This document shows, piece by piece, positions 9,118 through 18,200 of a stretch of DNA of 26,570 nt; the first letter of the stretch is position 1, and every line of letters begins with the position of its first letter. The stretch is from assembly GCA_003513845.1 (NCBI GenBank), contig DOTB01000017.1, forward strand, positions 1-26,570. The letters are read 5' to 3'. The notes under the pieces are model-generated. The model had not been told where the DNA came from. It saw nothing but the letters and a program-made list of their open reading frames with translations, and did not search any database. The translations under genes and the position numbers were made by a program. Origin of the DNA: Candidatus Atribacteria bacterium. Its GTDB lineage: Bacteria > Atribacterota > Phoenicimicrobiia > Phoenicimicrobiales > Phoenicimicrobiaceae.

Positions 9118-9270
9118 ATAAATCCTCGTAAAAAATATTTCATATATAAATTTTACCAAATTACCAACCAAAACAAAAGAAATGTATTTCTTTAACAATT
9201 TTAGGCTCATAAAAAGTGGTAGGAATGGCAAATAAAATCAAATTTTATGCAAACAAGTATTTTAAGATAT

Positions 9271-9894
9271 TTAAAAAGATAAAAATATTTTAACAGCATC
9301 GAAGATAAATTTAGCACTAAAGAAGAGGAGGAAAACTCCGCAGATGGCAAATAAGACCTGCTGGAGTCTTTTTCCAAAAAATTGACCACCTTTGAAGGAT
9401 ATGGCTGAAAGGAAATAGCACCAGAAGAAGTCACAGGACCAATGGAAAATTATAAATGCAATGAAACCGAGTATTCCATAAGTCAAAGAACGAAAAATTA
9501 AGATAGAGCCAATGGCTACCCACCAAAGCAAGAAATAAGGATTGGCTACACTGAGTATCATCCCAGCCATCAGAGGGGAGCGATTATCTTTGGCAGGGTC
9601 CATCTGGGTCTGTTTGGCACCCTGAAGTAGTCCCCAGCCCATTTTTAGGAGAAATAAGCCACCGATTAATCCTATTATCCCTTTAATAAAAGATATTTTT
9701 AAAATTTCTCCGAAGCCATAAGATATTAAGATAATTAAAGGGATTTCTACAATGCCATGCCCCAAAGCAACAAATACCCCAGCATGGGGAGATTGGGTTC
9801 CTTTGCTCACTGTCATCGCAGTAATCGGCCCGGGAGCCATAACTCCAGATAAAGATATTAAAATCACTTCTAAAAGAAAAGTTGGCAATGACAA
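9271..9894 (-). CDS. LysE/RhtB family amino-acid exporter
   Basis: A 207-residue inner-membrane protein with about six hydrophobic segments that exports amino acids or their analogues. The N-terminus has the family signature: SGVMAPGPITAMTVSKG (residues 17-33), then AGVFVALGHGIVEIPLI. The central part contains FLLKMGWGLLQGA and VANPYFLLWW, both typical of LysE/RhtB. It begins 43 bases after the asd stop, with AAGGAG upstream, so it is probably the last gene of a lysC-asd-lysE unit and may relieve an excess of aspartate-family products such as lysine, homoserine or threonine. The substrate is inferred from context only. No clear terminator follows. Confidence 0.85.
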   Translation of the reverse strand: MSLPTFLLEVILISLSGVMAPGPITAMTVSKGTQSPHAGVFVALGHGIVEIPLIILISYGFGEILKISFIKGIIGLIGGLFLLKMGWGLLQGAKQTQMDPAKDNRSPLMAGMILSVANPYFLLWWVAIGSILIFRSLTYGILGFIAFIIFHWSCDFFWCYFLSAISFKGGQFFGKRLQQVLFAICGVFLLFFSAKFIFDAVKIFLSF

Positions 9895-9937
9895 TTTTTG
9901 CTCCTTAATTACTGAGTTTCACTGCTGAACAAAGACT

Positions 9938-10957
9938 TTATTTTGAAAATAATTCTTTTTCAATAATTTTCTCGGCAATCTGAACTGCGTTTAGGGCTGC
10001 GCCTTTTCGCAGGTTATCGGAAACTATCCACATCACCAGGCCGTTATCAGTAGAGATGTCCTCTCTAATTCTTCCCACAAAGACTTCATCCTTCCCCTCG
10101 GCAAACAAAGGCAGGGGATATTCTAATCTTTCCGGATTATCAACCACTTTAATCCCGGGGAAGGCGCCCAATATTTCTCGGGTCCTCTGCACGGAAATTT
10201 TCTTTTTGGTCTCTATGTGAACTACCTCCGAATGAGCCCGATATACAGGAACTCTCACTGTGGTAGCAGCAACTCTAATATTTTTGTCTCCCAATATCTT
10301 TCTGGTTTCGTTTAGCATTTTCATTTCTTCCGCAGTATAGCCATTTTCCATAAAAGACCCAATATGAGGGAGAAGATTAAAAGCTATCTGATAAGGATAC
10401 GCCTTGATCTCAAATTCTTCATTTTTGGAAATAGAGGCTGTTTGGGCCTTTAATTCTTCTATAGCTTCCTTCCCGGTCCCCGAGACACTCTGATAGGTAG
10501 CCACTACAACCCTTTCTATCCCTGCTTCATCATAAATAGGCTTTAAAGCCATTACCATCTGGATAGTAGAACAGTTAGGATTGGCAACTAAACCTCTGTG
10601 CTGTTTTAAATCATCGGGGTTTACTTCTGGAACTACTAAGGGAACATTGGGGTCCATGCGGAAATATTTACCATTATCTATTACTATAGCCCCCTGCTGA
10701 ACAGCAAGAGGGGCAAAATGTTTACTTACTTCGTCTCCTCCAGAAAAAAGGGAGATATCGATTCCACCAAAAGAATCATCTTTTAATTCCTGAACTTTTA
10801 ACTTTTCTCCATTAAATTCATATTCTTTGCCCGCTGACCTGGCTGAGGCAAAAAGGATTAATTTTTCCACCGGGAATTTTCTCTGCTCTAAAACCAATCT
10901 CATCTCTTCACCAACTGCCCCGGTAGCTCCTACTATGGCAATATTATATTTTTTCAT
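9938..10957 (-). CDS. asd: Aspartate-semialdehyde dehydrogenase
   Basis: Reduces aspartyl phosphate to aspartate semialdehyde with NADPH, the second step to lysine, threonine and methionine. The N-terminal nucleotide loop is IVGATGAVGEEM (residues 8-19). The catalytic cysteine is C129 in ANPNCSTIQ, and the acid-base histidine is H242 in YRAHSEVVHIE. The substrate-binding GKEAIEEL helix is at 162-169. The length (339) is usual. Its ATG shares one base with the stop codon of lysC (TAATG), so translation of the two genes is coupled. The product feeds hom, which lies further upstream on the same strand. Confidence 0.96.
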   Translation of the reverse strand: MKKYNIAIVGATGAVGEEMRLVLEQRKFPVEKLILFASARSAGKEYEFNGEKLKVQELKDDSFGGIDISLFSGGDEVSKHFAPLAVQQGAIVIDNGKYFRMDPNVPLVVPEVNPDDLKQHRGLVANPNCSTIQMVMALKPIYDEAGIERVVVATYQSVSGTGKEAIEELKAQTASISKNEEFEIKAYPYQIAFNLLPHIGSFMENGYTAEEMKMLNETRKILGDKNIRVAATTVRVPVYRAHSEVVHIETKKKISVQRTREILGAFPGIKVVDNPERLEYPLPLFAEGKDEVFVGRIREDISTDNGLVMWIVSDNLRKGAALNAVQIAEKIIEKELFSK

Positions 10958-12186
10958 TATTCTTCACCTACTTTATCTAAATTAAATTCTTTATGGACTG
11001 CTCTTACCGCATCTGCTAAACGAGAAGAGTTAATCAAACAAGATATTCTAAGGTTAGAAGTACTGATCATATCTATATTTATATCATTTTTAGCCAGAGC
11101 CCCAAACATCCGCGCTGCTATAGACGGATCACTGGTAATACCTGCCCCCACAATAGAAACTTTTGCTACCTTTGATTCTGATATTACTCCTTTAGCGCCA
11201 ATCTCTTCAGCTATCTGATTAGTAATTCGAATAGCTTCATTGAAATCATTTAAAGCCACGGTAAAGGCAATATCGTTAATTTCATTATGATGAGAGCTTT
11301 GAATAATCATATCTACCATTATTTCTTTCTCGGCTAAAGCTTTAAATAATTTATAAGCTATGCCAGGAACATCTGGGACTCCCTGGATTACGATTTTGCC
11401 TACATTAGTCTCGTGGGTTACCCCTCTTACCATAACTTTTTCTAACATCGTGTTTGCCTCCTTTATAACCGTACCCTTTCCTTCTGTAAAGGATGATTTA
11501 ACCATAATCTTTACTTCATAATTTCGAGCTACATCTATAGCTCTATAATGCATTATTTTTGCCCCTAAGCTTGCCATCTCAGCCATTTCGTCATAAGAAA
11601 TGGCAGGAATACGACAGGCAGAAGGAACAATTCGGGGGTCAGCAGTATAAACTCCATCAACATCGGTATAGATTTCACATACCGTCGCCCTTAGCTGAGC
11701 GGCTAAGGCGATAGCGGTAGTATCTGAACCCCCTCTCCCCAGAGTAGTAATATCACCATTGGTATTAATGCCCTGGAAACCTGCTACTATCACTATCTTG
11801 CCCTTTGCCAGGGCTGATTTTATTTTATTCTGATTTATAGTGGTAACTTTGGCTTTAGTATGGACTGTATTAGTAATGATCCCAGCCTGCATTCCAGTAA
11901 AAGAGATGGCTTCCCAACCCAGAGAATGAATAGCCATAGTCAATAAGGCAATAGAAACCTGCTCACCAGTAGAAATTAACATATCTAATTCTCGTTCATT
12001 GGGAAATTTAGTAATTTTTTGAGCCATTTTGATTAATTCATCGGTAGTATTGCCCATAGCTGAGACTACTACTACCATCTTATGCCCTTCCCTCGCTCTA
12101 TCTACTATCTTCCTGGCTACCTTTTTGATTCGCTCAATATTTGCTACCGAACTTCCGCCATATTTTTGCACTATAATTTTGTTCAT
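10957..12186 (-). CDS. lysC: Aspartate kinase, monofunctional, two ACT domains
   Basis: Phosphorylates aspartate, the committed step of the aspartate family. The kinase domain begins with the signature IVQKYGGSSVANIERIKKVA (residues 4-23) and includes the aspartate/ATP site around GRGGSDTTAIALA (150-162). Residues about 265-409 hold tandem ACT domains (VPDVPGIAYKLFKALAEKEI and VGAGITSDPSIAARMFGALA), the place of feedback control by lysine or threonine in this family. Length (409) fits the monofunctional alpha-subunit type. The start has a strong ribosome site, AAGGGGTGA. No lysine riboswitch or T-box was found upstream; the 324-base spacer instead holds a MITE-like repeat. It overlaps asd by one base. 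Confidence 0.96.
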   Translation of the reverse strand: MNKIIVQKYGGSSVANIERIKKVARKIVDRAREGHKMVVVVSAMGNTTDELIKMAQKITKFPNERELDMLISTGEQVSIALLTMAIHSLGWEAISFTGMQAGIITNTVHTKAKVTTINQNKIKSALAKGKIVIVAGFQGINTNGDITTLGRGGSDTTAIALAAQLRATVCEIYTDVDGVYTADPRIVPSACRIPAISYDEMAEMASLGAKIMHYRAIDVARNYEVKIMVKSSFTEGKGTVIKEANTMLEKVMVRGVTHETNVGKIVIQGVPDVPGIAYKLFKALAEKEIMVDMIIQSSHHNEINDIAFTVALNDFNEAIRITNQIAEEIGAKGVISESKVAKVSIVGAGITSDPSIAARMFGALAKNDINIDMISTSNLRISCLINSSRLADAVRAVHKEFNLDKVGEE

Positions 12187-12510
12187 AGTAAAAAATCACC
12201 CCTTCAAGAATCTACCAATTGACCAATTCTCCAATCCACTAATTTAGACCCAAGCGAGACGCCTGTTCTACAGTTTTATCTTAATACTATAACTAGTGCA
12301 AAGTTAACCAAGGTAATATAGTTTTGAGATTGCTTCGCTAACGCTCGCAATGACAAAACACGGAGCGTCATTACGAGGAGCAAAGTAAGCCTGCCCCTGC
12401 GAAAACAGGGGAAGCAATCTCAAGAAATATAACATATTTTATTTAACAGAGCACTAGCTACCCAGGTAAGCAACTAACAAGCTAACTCTTTTCTTATTAC
12501 ACATTACTTA
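12187..12510. other. Spacer between lysC and thrB with repeat debris
   Basis: This spacer has no gene. The part nearest lysC (12197-12250) and the part nearest thrB (12455-12530) are low-complexity, with loosely repeated units such as CCAATT and ATTACTYA. Between them sits a 100-bp inverted repeat. No lysine riboswitch, T-box or clear promoter is visible. Confidence 0.6.
12324..12423. repeat. MITE-like inverted repeat, 100 bp
   Basis: The ends TTGAGATTGCTTC (12324-12336) and GAAGCAATCTCAA (12411-12423) are perfect inverted repeats of 13 bases. Inside, CGCAATGAC faces GTCATTACG with one mismatch, and CCCCTG/CAGGGG form a hairpin at about 12393-12411. Its GC content is well above the surroundings. 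Units of this general type (GAGATTGCTTC..GCAATGAC..GTCATT..AGCAATCTC) recur in many bacterial genomes as non-autonomous repeats; that comparison is from memory, not a search. Confidence 0.75.
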
Positions 12511-13425
12511 TTACTCATTACTTACTGCCGTTCCTTCTAAGTCTGCTTCCAACACCAAGACCTGGCAATTTATTCCAGCCTTTAAAAAGGTATCTTTCAT
12601 TATTTCGCTTATTATTTTCTCTGAACCCTTTTTAGTTAACGAAACTACAGTTGGCCCTGAACCACTCAAGGCCACACCTGCTAAGCCTGTCCCTTTTATT
12701 TTAGAAAAAACTTCTTCAATCCCAGGAATAAAAGGTGTCCTATAGGGTTGATGAAGCTTATCTTCCATTGCCTCAGACAACACATCCCAATCTGAATTTT
12801 GCAAGGCATTCACCAAAAGAGAAGTTCTACTTAAATTAAATATTGCGTCAGATAAAGGTACTTTTGTAGGCAAAACTTTTCTCATCTTTTCTGTACTTAA
12901 AGTGAAATTTGGTATTGACAGAACAATTCTTAAATCGTTTGAGGGCTTTATTTTGCTCCATTTTATCTCTTCTTTTCCAGTTTTATAGGCTATAGTAAAG
13001 CCACCTATTAAAGCAGGAACTATATTATCCATATGTCCCTCCAAAGAAAGGGCTAATTCAAGTATTTCCTGATAAGTTAAATTATTATTATAAAGCTTAG
13101 TAATTCCAACAATTCCGCCAATTATTGCTGCTGCACTACTGCCTAACCCTCTGGTAACTGGTATTTCGTTAAATACTCTTATTTTTAAACCCTTCTTGTC
13201 ACTAATATTTTTGCTCCTTTTTAGCACTAAATCCATAGACTTCCAGATTAAGTTATTCTCATCAGTAAGAAATTTCTCTGCCCCCTCTCCTTCATACTTA
13301 ATTTCCAGTCCTTCTTTTGTGACCTCTTCTATCTCTAAATTTAAATACAATTTTAAAGCCAGACCCAAACAATCAAAGCCCGGACCCAGGTTAGCAGTGG
13401 TAGCTGGAACTCGAACCTTTATCAT
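12511..13425 (-). CDS. thrB: Homoserine kinase
   Basis: Phosphorylates homoserine, the step before threonine synthase. It is a GHMP-family kinase of normal length (304). The N-terminal VRVPATTANLGPGFDCLGLAL (residues 4-24) is the family signature, and the ATP loop is PVTRGLGSSAAA (89-100). The C-terminal motif GLAGVALSGSGPTV lies near 249-262. ATG is preceded by AAGGGGAG. It lies 188 bases downstream of hom on the same strand; no separate promoter was convincing, so it may be cotranscribed and share the hom T-box control. Threonine synthase (thrC) is not in the window. Confidence 0.96.
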   Translation of the reverse strand: MIKVRVPATTANLGPGFDCLGLALKLYLNLEIEEVTKEGLEIKYEGEGAEKFLTDENNLIWKSMDLVLKRSKNISDKKGLKIRVFNEIPVTRGLGSSAAAIIGGIVGITKLYNNNLTYQEILELALSLEGHMDNIVPALIGGFTIAYKTGKEEIKWSKIKPSNDLRIVLSIPNFTLSTEKMRKVLPTKVPLSDAIFNLSRTSLLVNALQNSDWDVLSEAMEDKLHQPYRTPFIPGIEEVFSKIKGTGLAGVALSGSGPTVVSLTKKGSEKIISEIMKDTFLKAGINCQVLVLEADLEGTAVSNE

Positions 13426-13613
13426 AATTTTTCTCCCCTTTATTGGTCGATAGCAACTGGTCCTTAGGGGTTAGCAAGATAGTCGTTTTGCCAGTTTATA
13501 ATTTTATTGCGACTTTGACGTATCAGGGCGCGATAATCTCATCTAATAACTAAAAACCAGTTCTGCATTTTGTATTTGGTGCTAACTACTATTCACCATT
13601 CACTAACGACTAA

Positions 13614-14900
13614 TTAAATTTCCACCCCTCTGATGGTACTGCATATTTTCTCTACACATTCCAGACAGGAAACTTCTTTTAAAGCCTCCTGAACATTTCC
13701 CTCTTTTGCTCTATGAGTTAGAAAAACAATATCCACTATCTCCCCAGCTTCTCCTTTCTGAATAACTGAAGCAAAACTAACTTCATTTTTAGCAAAAGAA
13801 CCAGCAATCTCCGCCAAAACTCCCGGTCTGTCTTTAACTCTTATTCTTAAATAGAAGGGAGATTGAGTTTGTTTGAAATCTTTAATCTCTTTCTTTTTAA
13901 AATAATTATAATTATTTCTATAGTTATTAAAATTATTAACTATCTCAACTATATCACTAACAATCATGCTCCCCGCAGGCAAGGCACCAGCCCCCAGACC
14001 AGAAAAGGTCAAGTCTCCAAATCCTTCTCCCCGTAATAGAATTCCATTGTATGCTCCATTTATATTGGCCATAGTATGTCTTTTGGGTATCAATGCCGGG
14101 TGTACCCTTATATCTAATTGCTGTCCATCATCCTTCGCTAAAGCTAATAGTTTAATAGTATAACCAAGTTCTCGAGCATATTCGATATCCAGTTTAGAAA
14201 TATTTCTTATCCCTTCATAATAAATCCTATCCGGATTAATCATCGCCCTGAAGGCAATAGCTGAAAGAATAAATATCTTATTACAGGTATCAAATCCATC
14301 AATGTCTTTACTGGGGTCAGCCTCGGCATAACCTCTTTTCTGGGCTTCTTCTAAAGCTTCTTTATAGTCCCTGTCCTCATCGCTCATCTTGGTTAGAATA
14401 TAATTGGTAGTGCCATTTAGAATTCCTATTATTTCTTTTAACTTATAAGAAGTAAGAGAGTTAGAAAGCGCCCCTATTATGGGTATTCCGCTTGCTACAC
14501 TTGCTTCAAAAAGAAAATAAACTCTATTTTCCTGGGCTAAGTTTAAAATTTCATATCCTGCCCTGGCTATTACCTCTTTATTAGCAGTGACTACATGTTT
14601 TCCTGATTTGAGGGCCTGCATAATAAAAGTTCTAGCTGGTTCAAAACCACCCATAGTTTCCACTATAATATCAATTTCCGGGTCAGCCACTACTTCCTGG
14701 GCAGAATCGGTAAATATCTTATAAAGTTCTGGCTTAGGAAGAATTTTGTTTCTATCTTTATCAGCTATTCTTTTTAAAACTATTTTTCGGGGATATATTT
14801 TTTGTTCAATAAATCCTCTATTTTCTTGTAAAACTTTAATAACACCCTGTCCTACTGTGCCTAATCCTAATATACCAACATTTATGGTTTCTTTCTTCAT
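13614..14900 (-). CDS. hom: Homoserine dehydrogenase with C-terminal ACT domain
   Basis: Reduces aspartate semialdehyde to homoserine with NAD(P)H, the branch point to threonine and methionine. The Rossmann motif GILGLGTVGQGV is at residues 9-20. The catalytic domain contains EASVASGIPIIGAL and the LNGTTNYILTKM loop, followed by YAEADPSKDIDGFD. Residues about 350-428 form an ACT regulatory domain (RIRVKDRPGVLAEIAGSFAK), as in threonine-inhibited enzymes. The length (428) is usual. The gene is first after a promoter and a T-box leader that ends 34 bases before the ATG, so it is likely induced when a charged tRNA, probably threonyl-tRNA, is scarce. Confidence 0.97.
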   Translation of the reverse strand: MKKETINVGILGLGTVGQGVIKVLQENRGFIEQKIYPRKIVLKRIADKDRNKILPKPELYKIFTDSAQEVVADPEIDIIVETMGGFEPARTFIMQALKSGKHVVTANKEVIARAGYEILNLAQENRVYFLFEASVASGIPIIGALSNSLTSYKLKEIIGILNGTTNYILTKMSDEDRDYKEALEEAQKRGYAEADPSKDIDGFDTCNKIFILSAIAFRAMINPDRIYYEGIRNISKLDIEYARELGYTIKLLALAKDDGQQLDIRVHPALIPKRHTMANINGAYNGILLRGEGFGDLTFSGLGAGALPAGSMIVSDIVEIVNNFNNYRNNYNYFKKKEIKDFKQTQSPFYLRIRVKDRPGVLAEIAGSFAKNEVSFASVIQKGEAGEIVDIVFLTHRAKEGNVQEALKEVSCLECVEKICSTIRGVEI

Positions 14901-14933
14901 AATAATTATCTTTCACCCTTTCAATTTTATATA

Positions 14934-14974
14934 TAAAAAAATCTTTCGCCTTATTTATAAAGACGAAAGATTTT
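14934..14974 (-). terminator. Intrinsic terminator of the hom T-box
   Basis: On the minus strand, AAAATCTTTCGTC (14974-14962) pairs with GGCGAAAGATTTT through 13 positions with one G-U, around an 11-base loop. A run of seven T (14940-14934) follows. The 5' arm directly follows the conserved T-box sequence, so terminator and antiterminator are mutually exclusive folds. Confidence 0.88.
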
Positions 14975-15170
14975 CGCGGTTCCACTTTATTTCTCTGAAA
15001 TCAAAAATTTTTCAGAGCTCTCTTATTATTAGCTATAGGGGAGCTTCCCAAAAGATTTACTCTTTTTGTTTCGATTCATCTTTGGCCTCCGGGTTGGTCT
15101 TCGGCTAAAAATTTTCCGATACGAAAAATTTTCTCACCTACTCTTCCCATCATAGGCCCTTTATTAAATT
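14934..15170 (-). promoter_or_regulatory. T-box riboswitch leader of hom
   Basis: Read on the minus strand, the leader starts near 15170. It carries a stem I region containing the AGTA element (GAAGAGTAGG) and a hairpin with arms AAAATTTTTCG/CGGAAAATTTT. A short GGGAAGCTCCCC element follows, then a perfect stem III (CTCTGAAA/TTTCAGAG). The hallmark T-box sequence AAAGTGGAACCGCG comes next, at 14975-14989, and then an intrinsic terminator. This order is that of tRNA-sensing T-box leaders, in which uncharged tRNA pairs with the T-box and prevents termination. A specifier codon ACC (threonine) at 15096-15098, in the context GAAGACCA, is the best candidate but was placed by eye. Confidence 0.88.
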
Positions 15171-15176
15171 TACTCA

Positions 15177-15205
15177 ATTCTAACACTCTAAACCTATTTT
15201 GTCAA
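15177..15205 (-). promoter_or_regulatory. Promoter of hom
   Basis: Consensus -35 TTGACA (15200-15205) and -10 TAGAAT (15177-15182) with an exact 17-base spacer on the minus strand. This puts the transcript start near 15170, at the head of the T-box leader. Confidence 0.75.
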
Positions 15206-15273
15206 AATTTTACAACAGTTATTTCCTGGATTATATATTTACAAATTAAACTCCTAATTTTTCTCACTTAACC

Positions 15274-18200
15274 TTAATTCAGATCAGCTCTTTCACTAGA
15301 TATAAGAGCAACGCTGGCTACTTTATCTTCTGGAGCAAGGTTCATTACTTTAACTCCCTGAGAATATCTCCCAGTCTTATGAATTTCTTCAACTGGAACT
15401 CGGATAACAATCCCCTGCTGGCTGATTAATACTATCTCGTCTCCCTCATCCACAACTTTGACAGCTATCACTTCACCCTTTTCTTTGGTTAATTTAATAG
15501 ACATCATCCCTCGGCTTCCCTGTCTTTTAAATCTTCTAAACTCTTTCAAAGAAGTTCTTTTGGCATACCCTCCTTCAGTAATTAATAATAAATCTTTTTC
15601 TGAATCTGGTTCAACCAAATTAATATTTATAAGGTAATCTTGAGAGCTAAAAATCATTCCCTTTACCCCGAGAGCACTTCTTCCCATAGACCTTATCAAG
15701 TTCCCAGAGAAACGAATAGATCTCCCCAATCTGGAAGTTAAAACAACATCTTCCTGGTTCTCAGCAAGCCTTACTCCAACTAATTCATCTTCTGGAAGAA
15801 GACGAAGGGCAATTATCCCTACATTTCTTAGATTAGAAAAACTTGAAAGAGGAACTTTCTTTATCTTTCCTTTTTTGGTAGCCATAAAAAGATATTTTTC
15901 ATTGTTTTCTTTGTTCTCTTTCGATTCTTCCAATTCATTACTCTTTATTGGAATAAGAGTAGTAATATGTTCTTCTTTATCAATGCCCAATAAATTAACA
16001 ATGGCAACCCCTCGGGAGGTCCTCCCTCCTTCAGGTATCTGATAGGCCCTTCTTTTGTAGACATTACCTTTATTGGTGAAAAATAATATATCATGAAGAT
16101 TGGTAGTAACAAACAATTGATCTACAAAATCCTCTGTCTTGGTAGTCATTCCAATTTTCCCCTTACCTCCTCTTCTCTGACTTCTATAAGTACTTAAGGG
16201 AAGGCGTTTTAGATATCCATCCTGAGTATAGGTTATTACAATATCCTCCTCGGCAATAAAGTCCTCTATGTTATGTTCTCCCACATCTTCAATAATCATA
16301 GTCCTCCGTTCATCACCATATTTTTCTTTTAAATCTAAAAGTTCCTCTTTTATAAGCAACATCATCTTTTTTTCATTTTGTAATATATCTTCTAAATAGG
16401 CGATACGTTTTATTAATTCTAAATATTCTTCTAAAATCTTTTCGGTCTCCAGAGAAGTAAGCCTCTGTAGCTTCATATCTAAGATGGCCTGAGCTTGAAT
16501 ATCGCTCAATCCAAACCTGCTTTTAAGTTTACTATGAGCTATATTAACATTTTTAGATTTTTTAATAATTTGGACCACTTCATCAATATTAGATAAAGCA
16601 ATTTTTAAACCTTCTAAGATGTGGGCCCTCTCTTTAGCTTTCCTTAGGTCATACCTTGTTCTCTTTTCTACCACATCTTTACGATGGTCTAAAAAACACT
16701 TGATTATTTCTCTTAAGTTTAAGATTCGGGGACGACCATGGTCTATAGCTAAAAGGTTAATTCCAAAGGAGATCCTCATCTTAGTATGTTTGTATAAATT
16801 GTTTAAAACTATATCAACATTGGAATTCTTTTTTAGCTCAATAACTACCCGCATCCCATTTCTGTCTGACTCGTCCCTTAAACTGGTTATCTCGGGGATT
16901 TTCTTATCCTGAACTAAATTAGCAATCTCCTCAACTAAATTAGCTTTGTTCACCTGATAAGGAAGCTCCTTTATTATTAAGCGAGGATTGCTCCTCTCCC
17001 CTTTATTGTCTCCGGTTAATCCCTCAGTAAACACTTGGGCCTGTAATTTTATAGTTCCTTTTCCAGCCCTATAGGCACTTCTTATCCCCTCGGTGCCACA
17101 GATTATTCCACCGGTAGGAAAGTCAGGTCCTTTGACCACACTCATTAATTTATCCACACTAACCTCAGGGTCATCAATCATTAAAGCAATTCCATCAATT
17201 ATCTCTTTAAGGTTATGAGGAGGAATATTGGTTGCCATCCCCACAGCAATCCCGGAAGTACCATTGATTAAGAGATTGGGAATTTTGCTGGGCAATACTT
17301 CAGGCTCTTCTAGGGAACCATCGAAATTAGGGGTAAAGTTGACTGTTTCTTTATTTATATCAGCTAGCAATTCCTCCGCAATCTTTGACATACGAATTTC
17401 TGTATTGTGATTAATAAATCCATTGGCTACAAATGAGTGGCATTTACTATCTACTCTGATCGAATAAACATCTTCCTCTCTTAATTTTTCAACATTTTTT
17501 ATCTTATTAAAGAAAATATTATGTTCTAATAGCCATTCAATTAAATTTTTATCCGTTCCCTGGAGATATCCCCCTAACTCATCTTTATATCTTCTCAGAT
17601 TATTGTAACGGTCAAAATTGTGCTTCTTTATAAATTCATTTTTATAATTTTTTCTGAGATATGCACTTAAGAAGGGGATGTAATCGGTTTTGCTCATCCT
17701 GTTACCGTTAATGCTATCAATCTCTAAAAGGCGTGCTTGTTTTTTTGAGGAGAAAAAACCAATTTCTTCTTTAAATCTCTTAATGTTTTCAACTCCTGAT
17801 ATCAGCAGTTTGTAACAATCAGATCTTTTATCTTTATAAGGAAAAGTAGTAACTATTCCAAAGTTTAGTAGCAAAATTTTTAACTGTCTTATTAATTCCT
17901 GACTTTTGGAATTATAAACAAGCTCTATAACCCTCCCCCTATGTCTTTTATCTTTATGTACCACAATTGAACCATCACCCTCAAAAAGTCCCTTTAAATA
18001 TTCCCGAACTGTGTCTTTTCTGGACAATAACACGCTAAAAGGAATGATTTTATTCTCTGAAGTAGTATCTTCTAAACCAATATTCTTCAAAAACTCAACC
18101 ACTTGTTGTTGATAGATACTTATTTCTCGACAATCACCCTTTATCTCTCTTTCATAAAGTTTAATTCCTTTAAACTGTTCTTTAATAATATTTTTTATTT

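Noticed and set aside
12187..12510. Lysine riboswitch or T-box upstream of lysC
   Set aside because: No T-box sequence, no terminator and none of the conserved lysine-riboswitch elements are present; a MITE-like repeat fills the space.
12455..12530. CRISPR array
   Set aside because: The repeated words are only 7-10 bases, degenerate, without regular spacers, and no cas gene is in the window.
14746..15108. Plus-strand open frame of 120 codons across the hom start and T-box
   Set aside because: It is antisense to the leader and to hom, with no homology seen and no ribosome site.
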